64,000 bases of DNA from Trichomonas vaginalis G3. Taxonomy: Eukaryota > Parabasalia > Trichomonadida > Trichomonadidae. Under the pieces are notes generated by a model. That model was not told the origin of the DNA and did no database searches. It saw only the letters and a program-made list of their open reading frames with translations. The DNA is taken from contig NC_067206.1 of assembly GCF_026262505.1 (NCBI RefSeq), forward strand, positions 30,395,896 through 30,459,895, in the 5' to 3' direction. Shown one piece after another: positions 57,690 through 64,000 of the stretch. The stretch's first letter is position 1. The number at the start of each line of letters is the position of its first letter. Made by a program: the position numbers and the translations under genes.

Positions 57690-58304
57690 TTAATTTACTA
57701 AAACATATTTCAAACAAAGCTTATAGTCAGTAGATAGTTTTGTATACTCGTTCGAATATTTATACTTAAACTCAACTCCTGTAGTTCCTGGTGTTTCAAT
57801 GATGCGGATGTTACCTATTTTCATGAATAGTGGAGTTTGACCACAGCATTCGATTTCAGGGTCGAGATAGTCAATGACACATTGTTTCCCTGTTATTCGT
57901 GATATAACATTTTCAAGGTCCTCCTTTGTTAGAATTATTTGGTTCTTGCTTATAAGATTTGTCAAAAGCTTCTTATCGTCTTTGAGTAAAATTGTTTGGT
58001 ATAACTGAAGAAGGTAATGGTCTACGTTATCTGAAGGATTTGTTTGAACATTTGTGTAAGGGTTGTCGTTGGCTTCTCTTGAAAGAATTTGGTCCAGTGG
58101 TGGATACTCTAACTTAACATCTGATGTAGCGTTAGCGTTTGAAGCTGTGTTTAAATTCACCGACTTAAGTTCTGGTTCTTTTTCTTTCAAACACTCTGAA
58201 CTATAGTTCTTTATGACAATATTGTTTGTCGTTCGTGAGTCAACATTTGATGTTGGTTCAATTGGAACATTAACGGCACCAGCTAAGATGGATTTGCTTC
58301 TCAT
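57690..58304 (-). CDS. 204-aa unrecognised protein
   Basis: MRSKSILAGAVNVPIEPTSN start, then an Asn/Ser/Lys-rich disordered region (about 20-75). A helical middle (HYLLQLYQTILLKDDKKLLTN, ILTKEDLENVISRITGK) and a beta-rich C-terminus (FMKIGNIRIIETPGTTGVEF) follow. Conserved position next to the 130-aa gene, divergent by 34 bp. No family recognised. Looks whole. Confidence 0.55.
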   Translation of the reverse strand: MRSKSILAGAVNVPIEPTSNVDSRTTNNIVIKNYSSECLKEKEPELKSVNLNTASNANATSDVKLEYPPLDQILSREANDNPYTNVQTNPSDNVDHYLLQLYQTILLKDDKKLLTNLISKNQIILTKEDLENVISRITGKQCVIDYLDPEIECCGQTPLFMKIGNIRIIETPGTTGVEFKYKYSNEYTKLSTDYKLCLKYVLVN

Positions 58305-58338
58305 TTCATATAGAATAAAAACCTTTTATATGTATGAA

Positions 58339-58731
58339 ATGAACAATATACTCGACAAGGGTTTGAATGTAAAGCTAACGAATGAAAATATTGTTGAATT
58401 CACTGAGACAGGTGCTGTGTATAAAGATGTAGAACTACTGAACAAAAGAGCTAAGGGAAGAAGCAGGAACATGAACAAAGGGTGGAAGCCTATAAAAATT
58501 TATGTCAATGATGGCTCAGGAGGTTCAAACATAAAGTATGCAGAAAGTTATAGAGTTTATGCTCTCAAAGGTGAAAAGCCTTCATTTAAGAACAGCTATT
58601 CTAACGCATATCCTCAAAAGCTAACGGATGGGGAAGTGGATGATATGAATGACAGCAAAAATATTAACAGAAATGGCGACAGAGATGCATGGAATTTGTT
58701 TACCATCAGTCAATTGAAGGTTAAACTTTAA
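58339..58731 (+). CDS. 130-aa unrecognised protein
   Basis: Start chosen at 58339 (MNNILDKGLNVKL), since the longer frame upstream overlaps the divergent gene. Strand-rich with basic middle (LNKRAKGRSRNMNKGWKPIKIYV) and DGSGGSNIKYAESYRVYALKG. The stop overlaps that of the convergent ATPase gene by four bases. Looks whole; function unknown. Confidence 0.55.
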   Translation: MNNILDKGLNVKLTNENIVEFTETGAVYKDVELLNKRAKGRSRNMNKGWKPIKIYVNDGSGGSNIKYAESYRVYALKGEKPSFKNSYSNAYPQKLTDGEVDDMNDSKNINRNGDRDAWNLFTISQLKVKL

Positions 58732-59611
58732 AACAATGTTGGTCGTTCCCATGGAATATTTTTGACTTTAATGGTATTAGTCATGATATGAATCTCAAGG
58801 TATGAACGAGGAGAGATGAGAGACTTATATGCTTCCCAAATTTCTTCAAAAGGTAATGTTATACCTGACTGTTTCCAAATGAGTTCAATATAACGTGAGA
58901 AACCTTGAAAGATAACGAAGTCAGTTATGAGACGTTTTATGTTTAAAGCTAAAAACCTCCATGTTTGCATAAGTATTGCTACAGTTAAGTGGTAATGTCT
59001 GACTTTAGTAATGATGTTAGCTAATGGTGAGTCTGGTTTTGACACTAAACCTTTTCCGGCGAAGTCGTCACAAACTAATAAAGTGTTTGAAGGATATTTT
59101 TTGAAGGGGTATTTTGAAAGTTTTGACAGAATGTAGTTTGTAAGTCGTTTCATATCGTAAACTCCTGAGTATTGACGTAAGTGGTGTTTGTCAATAATTC
59201 TTTCCATCTCCTCAGAAGTCTTTTGCATTCCTGACTGTATAAATTCAACGATGGCATAATATTTCCTCTTACGTCGAATGTAACGTTGAAGAAATTCAAT
59301 GAGTTCACTGTCTGGAACTTTAACGACAGAGGCTTGAACTTTTGACATAAATGTTTTCGCTGTTGAGTCCATAGAGTCTGAAGTTGCTGATATAATGATT
59401 TGGTCATAGTAAGAGTCGTTTCCTAAACGCTCTGTTATGAGTATATGACGAATTGATTAAATGTCTTACCTGAACCCATCTTTCCACAATAGAAATAAAC
59501 ACCATTTGAACAGAACTCATAGTCCTTACTGAAAGGAAGAATGAGAGAACTGTTGAGCTTTTCACTGCTTTCATTCATGTCTTCATCTACGTCATGTATT
59601 AAATGCTTCAT
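58728..59611 (-). pseudogene. FtsK/HerA (A32-like) genome-packaging ATPase
   Basis: Pumps the element DNA into capsids in related viruses. A Walker A motif GKMGSGKT is coded at about 59464-59485. The open frame 58728-59372 has the Walker B segment TLLVCDDFAGKG with the acidic pair, then AILMQTWRFLALNIKRL in the sensor position and an RYIELIWKQSGI helix. Length about 294 codons is normal for Polinton ATPases. The start is at 59611, 16 bp from the divergent penton-like gene. Broken, about one break. Confidence 0.8.
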
Positions 59612-59627
59612 TTTATCTCCATTAAAA
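59612..59627. promoter_or_regulatory. 16-bp divergent promoter, ATPase / penton-like
   Basis: TTTTATCTCCATTAAA between start codons at 59611 (minus) and 59628 (plus), containing the TTTTATCT motif. Mirror at 63928-63943. Confidence 0.6.
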
Positions 59628-60506
59628 ATGCAAGTCAGAAATATTCAGAACATAGCACCGAGTCTAACTGACAAGAGTATAAAGATATACTATGAACATG
59701 TTATGATGAAACCAACCAAAATTCAAGAAAGTCAGTATACTTATGAATATCCAAGACACTGGGTAGAGTATGTAGGAGGTGAGAAAGCTATTGAAATCAG
59801 ACAGGTTCGAAGTATTCCAGCAGGAAGAACAATATTATTGAAGAACTTTAATGTTTTGAGTATAATGATGAAACAAAGAAGCAAGATAGTTTCCCTGTTG
59901 CTGTGTATGTGAACTTAGATACAGGAGATGACATGAAAGTTTTTAATACAAAGCTTCAAACGGTAGTGAGAGAACAACTGACTGCGGAAGGCATCCATTA
60001 CCTTCAGAAGTTACCATAGCATATAATTTTGAAACAAACTCAATAGATTTTAAAGTCATCTCTGCAAAGAAGTCAGGTTTTACATTTAATGAAGCAGATG
60101 TATATTCGAATGAAAACTTCAAAGCTATTGCATGGTTAGATAATGACGATTGCTTTAAGAAAATATTTAAATCAGTGACTCAACGATGTCAATAGATGAC
60201 CTTCGTGGAATGTTACCATCGACGTTTACAGTAGAAGGTTCAGCAGGATTGCTTACAAGATTGTCAATTGGTGGTATTTGGTCTCGTGAGAACATTGTTA
60301 TAAAATCCAGTATAAGTGAATTTGCTGAAGAATCTATATTATGTCTTTCAAACTACATGTATTCGCCGCCGAAGCATTATAGTATAACAAACTTTGTCAG
60401 TAAGTTTAACATAAGACTTGTCGAACCTTCTTCAATGAAAGATGTTGTGCTACCTAAAGATGGAAAGGATGGACTCATTATTGAGATGATTTTAATAGCA
60501 TATTAA
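59628..60506 (+). pseudogene. Penton-like minor capsid protein, type C (C2)
   Basis: The first part starts MQVRNIQNIAPSLTDKSIKI and has YTYEYPRHW, then KAIEIR eight residues after the Trp, the same spacing as types A and B. The last open stretch (60186-60506) has LTRLSIGGIWSRENIVIK and LSNYMYSPPKHYSITNFVS. Total span (293 codons) equals the other penton-like genes. Role inferred from position beside ATPase and the shared motif. About three breaks. Confidence 0.58.
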
Positions 60507-60731
60507 ATGAGCTTGTTCTTGAAGGTCATTCATGATGAAATAACTGTTGTAGAAGATGTTAGCAATTGTTCAGACATTTTGAAGCGTATAGATGATATAA
60601 GAAAGAAGTTAGATAGACCGCAAAGCGGTGAGGGCGAAGCCCGTGAGAACGCTTATGTTTCATTGACTTTCTCCAGTAACGAGAACTTTTATGAGATAAT
60701 ATTGAAGAGAGATGATTTTAATATGGTGTAA
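60507..60731 (+). CDS. 74-aa protein carrying an in-frame double hairpin
   Basis: MSLFLKVIHDEITVVEDVSN start, helix ILKRIDDIRKKLD, then PQSGEGEAREN coded by the double mini-hairpin, then AYVSLTFSSNENFYEIIL. It starts one base after the previous stop codon and ends one codon before the pVI-like gene, so all three are likely co-transcribed. Unknown function. Looks whole. Confidence 0.55.
   Translation: MSLFLKVIHDEITVVEDVSNCSDILKRIDDIRKKLDRPQSGEGEARENAYVSLTFSSNENFYEIILKRDDFNMV
60617..60642. repeat. Double mini-hairpin inside a gene (C2)
   Basis: ACCGC-AAA-GCGGT (60617-60629) followed by GGGC-GAA-GCCC (60632-60642). Same order and second hairpin as 17336-17360, but here within an open reading frame and kept in frame. 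Confidence 0.8.
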
Positions 60732-61259
60732 ATGGTAGCTTGGGCAGCTTTAGGCGCAATGGGAACAAAAGCATTAGCATTTGGAGCAAAAGCACTTGGA
60801 GCTTATGACGCAGTAAATAAAATGAGTGGAGGAAGGGTTTCGAAGACATTAGATGCAAATAAAGGGAAGATTGGAGGCTGGGTTGCAAAGAAGTTAAGAT
60901 TAAATAAAATAGGGCTCATAAATAAAGCATCCAATTTGGTTGCGACTGAGTCAGAAAATGCTTTAGGAAAGGACGATGAGTTTGCAAAACACGCAAAAGA
61001 CTTTAATGACCAGATGAAAGGTGAAACAATGCATTTAAATAGAGTCGATGGAACTAAAGAAAATGTTTCTTCTCCACCAGTAGTTCTTCCGTATGGTCCC
61101 TATGGAATGTATGGAAACCCTTACGAAAGACCATTTGACCCATTGACTGGTGGAAGTAACTGGTATCATTACGGACGAAGAAGAAAGACAGTCAAGTTGG
61201 AGACAGACGTGAAGAAAGCAACTAAAAAGAAACCAAGGAAGAGAGTTATAAAGCAATGA
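60732..61259 (+). CDS. pVI-like minor capsid precursor with adenovirus-type protease sites
   Basis: 175 aa. Residues 1-30 are a Gly/Ala-rich amphipathic segment (WAALGAMGTKALAFGAKALGA). MSGG-R at 31-34 and LTGG-S at 138-141 both fit the adenovirus protease consensus (M/I/L)xGG-x. The middle has basic helices (GGWVAKKLRLNKIGLINKASN) and a Pro/Tyr/Gly stretch (PYGPYGMYGNPYERPFDP). The released C-terminus is very basic (GRRRKTVK, KKATKKKPRKRV). Adenovirus pVI is cut at MSGG near residue 33 and again near its C-terminus, so the layout matches. Homology is inferred, not proven. Looks whole here, mirrored in C3. Confidence 0.65.
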   Translation: MVAWAALGAMGTKALAFGAKALGAYDAVNKMSGGRVSKTLDANKGKIGGWVAKKLRLNKIGLINKASNLVATESENALGKDDEFAKHAKDFNDQMKGETMHLNRVDGTKENVSSPPVVLPYGPYGMYGNPYERPFDPLTGGSNWYHYGRRRKTVKLETDVKKATKKKPRKRVIKQ

Positions 61260-61267
61260 ATTCAACA

Positions 61268-61314
61268 GGGTGAAAAACAGGTGAAAAAAGAGGTGAGATC
61301 TCACCACTTCACCT
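61268..61314 (+). repeat. Conserved GGTGA palindromic element, copy 6
   Basis: Lies directly after the pVI-like stop and before the terminal gene, the same position as in element B (13230, 32491). The palindrome is GGTGAGATCTCACC. Confidence 0.8.
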
Positions 61315-61378
61315 AAATTTATTTTTGTGCTATGTTTTCATACGTGTGAGGGTGGTGATATCATTAATTTTTATATAA

Positions 61379-61663
61379 ATGACGAAAACTATTGAGATAA
61401 CAAACTACAACGGTCATGAGTTCAAGAATTTGTTCTTCGTTCCTCGTGAAAATACATTCTATCAGATACGAGGGAGAAAGGGTAAAGTTAGTTTGAGCGT
61501 TTATGAAGGAATGAAGAATGGAAAGTTTATACAAGCATACGATACAAACGGTAAGCGTGTTTCATTAGCTTTGTCAAAACTTACTAACATTTATTTTGAC
61601 AGTGACTTTGACTCTGACGATTGGAGCGACAGCAGCGATACTGAAGAATATGAAGTATTGTGT
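61379..61663 (+). pseudogene. Terminal-repeat gene of C2, interrupted by element C3
   Basis: MTKTIEITNYNGHEFKNLFF to DSSDTEEYE, then the AGTTAG terminus of C3 begins at 61664. The remainder of the gene lies beyond the window. Same family as 12822 and 32626. Confidence 0.75.
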
Positions 61664-61850
61664 AGTTAGTATACAAGTCTCGTGTATGGAGGCACTGCGT
61701 TCCTCCATACGCAATACTTGTGAATTTGACACTTTACAAAACCGTTAACGTATTTTTACAACACAAACACAAACACCAACTTAACCTTAAATATTTATAA
61801 AAGCCGCCAACCACTTCACCTCACTACTGTAAAAAAATAAACGTTCTCAC

Positions 61851-62172
61851 TTACAGAAGTATTGCAACTCTCCATTGCTGTGCTTCACACAATAGTTCAT
61901 ATTCTTCAGTATCGCTGCTGTCGCTCCAATCGTCAGAGTCAAAGTCACTGTCAAAATAAATGTTAGTAAGTTTTGACAAAGCTAATGAAACACGCTTACC
62001 GTTTGTATCGTATGCTTGTATAAACTTTTCCATTCTTCATTCCTTCATAAACGCTCAAACTAACTTTACCCTTTCTCCCTCGTATTCTGATAGAATGTAT
62101 TTTCACGAGGAACGAAAACAAATTCTTGAACTCATGACCGTTGTAGTTTGTTATCTCAATAGTTTTCGTCAT
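61851..62172 (-). pseudogene. Terminal-repeat gene (C3)
   Basis: Homologue of 32626-32952 with the same SDDWSDSSDTEEYELL acidic tail. About three breaks. Confidence 0.65.
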
Positions 62173-62237
62173 TTATATAAAAATTAATGATATCACCACT
62201 CCCACACGTATGAAAACATAGCACAAAAATAAATTTA

Positions 62238-62284
62238 GGTGAAGTGGTGAGATCTCACCTCTTTTTTCACCTGTTTTTTCACCC
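62238..62284 (-). repeat. Conserved GGTGA palindromic element, copy 7
   Basis: Mirror of 61268-61314, with the GGTGAGATCTCACC palindrome. Confidence 0.8.
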
Positions 62285-62292
62285 TGTTGAAT

Positions 62293-62819
62293 TCATTGCT
62301 TTATAACTCTCTTCCTTGGTTTCTTTTTAGTTGCTTTCTTCACGTCTGTCTCCAACTTGACTGTCTTTCTTCTTCGGCCGTAATGATACCAGTTACTTCC
62401 ACCAGTCAATGGGTCAAATGGTCTTTCGTAAGGGTTTCCATACATTCCATAGGGACCATACGGAAGAACTACTGGTGGAGAAGAAACATTTTCTTTAGTT
62501 CCATCGACTCTATTTAAATGCATTGTTTCACATTTCATCTGGTCATTAAAGTCTTTGCGTGTTTTGCAAACTCATCGTCCTTTCCTAAAGCATTTTCTGA
62601 CTCAGTCGCAACCAAATTGGATGCTTTATTTATGAGCCCTATTTTATTTAATCTTAACTTCTTTGCAACCCAGCCTCCAATCTTCCCTTTATTTGCATCT
62701 AATGTCTTCGAAACCCTTCCTCCACTCATTTTATTTACTGCGTCATAAGCTCCAAGTGCTTTTGCTCCAAATGCTAATGCTTTTGTTCCCATTGCGCCTA
62801 AAGCTGCCCAAGCTACCAT
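62293..62819 (-). pseudogene. pVI-like minor capsid precursor (C3)
   Basis: Mirror of 60732-61259; MSGG-R, LTGG-S and the basic C-terminus are identical. About one break. Confidence 0.62.
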
Positions 62820-62822
62820 TTA

Positions 62823-63050
62823 CCCCATATTAAAATCATCTCTCTTCAATATTATCTCATAAAAGTTCTCGTTACTGGAGAAAGTCAATGAAACATAAAC
62901 ATTCTCACGGGCTTCGCCCTCACCGCTTTGCGCGTCTATCTAACTTATTTCTTATATCATCTATACGCTTCAAAATGTCTGAACAATTGCTAACATCTTC
63001 TACAACAGTTATTTCATCATGAATGACCTTCAAGAAACAAGCTCATTTAA
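62823..63050 (-). pseudogene. 74-aa protein gene copy with double hairpin (C3)
   Basis: Mirror of 60507-60731. GGGCTTCGCCC is present near 62912; the neighbouring CCGC-type stem is changed on one side. About two breaks. Confidence 0.5.
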
Positions 63051-63927
63051 TATGCAATTAAAATCATTCAATAATGAGTCCATCCTTTCCATCTTTAGGT
63101 AGCACAACATCTTTCATTGAAGAAAGGTTCGACAAGTCTTATGTTAAACTTACTGACAAAGTTTGTTATACTATAATGCTTCGGCGGCGAATACATATAG
63201 TTTGAAAGACATAATATAGATTCTTCAGCAAATTCACTTATACTGGATTTTATAAACAATGTTCTCACGAGACCAAATACCACCAATTGACAATCTTGTA
63301 AGCAATCCTGCTGAACCTTCTACTGTAAACGTCGATGGTAACATCCACGAAGGTCATCTATTGACATCGTTGAGTCACTGTATTAAATATTTTCTTAAAG
63401 CAATCGTCATTATCTAACCATGCAATAGCTTTGAAGTTTTCATTCGAATATACATCTGCTTCATTAAATGTAAAACCTGACTTCTTTGCAGAGATGACTT
63501 TAAAATCTATTGAGTTTTTTCAAAATTATATGCTATGGTAACTTCTGAAGGTAATGGATGCCCTTCCGCAGTCAGTTGTTCTCTCACTACCGTTTGAAGC
63601 TTTGTATTAAAAACTTTCATGTTCATCTCCTGTATCTAAGTTCACATACACAGCAACAGGGAAACTATCTTGCTTCTTTGTTTCATCATTATACCTCAAA
63701 ACATTAAAGTTCTTCAATAATATTGTTCTTCCTGCTGGAATACTTCGAACCTGTCTGATTTCAATAGCTTTCTCACCTCCTACATACTCTACCCAGTGTC
63801 TTGGATATTCATAAGTATACTGACTTTCTTGAATTTTGGTAGGTTTCATCATAACGTGTTCATAGTATATCTTTATACTCTTGTCAGTTAGACTCGGTGC
63901 TATGTTCTGAATATTTCTGACTTGCAT
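63051..63927 (-). pseudogene. Penton-like minor capsid protein, type C (C3)
   Basis: Mirror of 59628-60506 with the YTYEYPRHW motif in the open frame that ends at 63607. About four breaks. Confidence 0.55.
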
Positions 63928-64000
63928 TTTTAATGGAGATAAAATGAAGCATTTAATACATGACGTAGATGAAGACATGAATGAAAGCAGTGAAAAGCTC
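63928..64000 (+). pseudogene. Divergent promoter and first codons of the packaging ATPase (C3)
   Basis: 63928-63943 is the 16-bp TTTAATGGAGATAAAA promoter. The ATG at 63944 opens MKHLIHDVDEDMNESSEKL and leaves the window. Confidence 0.6.

Larger units (their letters stand above)
54965..61663. mobile_element. Element C2, Polinton-like element half (ATPase + penton + pVI-like)
   Basis: Parts in order: fibre-like and collagen-like genes (minus), two small beta proteins (plus), 204-aa protein (minus), 130-aa protein (plus), packaging ATPase (minus), penton-like type C (plus), 74-aa, pVI-like, GGTGA element, terminal gene. The right terminal gene is interrupted by C3. Shares termini and terminal gene with element B. 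Incomplete in the window; about ten breaks. Confidence 0.75.
61664..64000 (+). mobile_element. Element C3, inverted C-type element, continues past the window
   Basis: Starts with AGTTAGTATAC, nearly identical to the right terminus of element B read inward. Then terminal gene, GGTGA element, pVI-like, 74-aa, penton-like type C (all minus) and the ATPase start (plus, 63944). Mirror image of C2 across 61664. About five breaks in the visible part. Confidence 0.75.

Overview
The window looks like nuclear DNA of a trichomonad parasite, most likely Trichomonas vaginalis. It is AT-rich, most of it is Polinton/Maverick-type elements (protein-primed PolB, retroviral-like integrase, double jelly-roll capsid, packaging ATPase), and the one host-like gene (10151-10909, minus) has a textbook trichomonad Inr-like TCATA 14 nt before its start. 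The species call is inference; no host rRNA or identified housekeeping gene is present.

Layout. 1-1376 is a patchwork of repeats, one unknown ORF and a scrap of a KilA-N gene. 1377-8563 is element A1 (minus orientation): PolB part, integrase, collar-type fibre, penton-like protein, small virion-like proteins and a Dam methylase at the terminus. 8564-11281 is a host-like island. From 11282 a second A-type element (A2) runs rightward, again Dam first. At 12615 it is split by a complete insertion, element B (12615-33133), with a 5-6 bp target duplication. A2 resumes at 33134 and continues through fibre, integrase, PolB and a GC-richer gene block to about 43990. 44-55 kb is error-rich sequence around a 25-N gap and includes a noisy copy (C1) of a third element type. 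C2 (54965-61663) is a cleaner copy with collagen-like fibre, ATPase, third penton-like gene and a pVI-like protein. C3 (61664 to the window end) is an inverted copy inserted into the terminal gene of C2.

Element B is the most striking object. It is a 20.5-kb near-perfect palindrome: two arms of about 9.7 kb carry the same genes in mirror order (terminal small gene, membrane protein, major capsid protein, penton-like protein, HNH nuclease, PrimPol-SF3 helicase, tRNA-like gene) around a 1-kb unique centre with a single KilA-N gene. It shows no PolB or integrase, whereas the A elements have PolB and integrase but no visible PrimPol. B and C share terminal sequence, terminal gene and a conserved palindromic element, so B may be an inverted duplication of one half of a larger B/C element.

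The genes form compact divergent and convergent pairs. Several divergent pairs are separated by only 16-18 bp containing a TTTTAT(T)CTA-like motif, which suggests minimal bidirectional viral promoters unlike the host Inr. Recurrent GC-rich mini-hairpins, a GGTGA palindromic element, 121-bp repeats around PrimPol and terminal hairpins make up a rich non-coding layer. The viral elements are fossils: most genes are open or carry one to a few breaks, and some apparent decay at 44-55 kb is probably sequence error.
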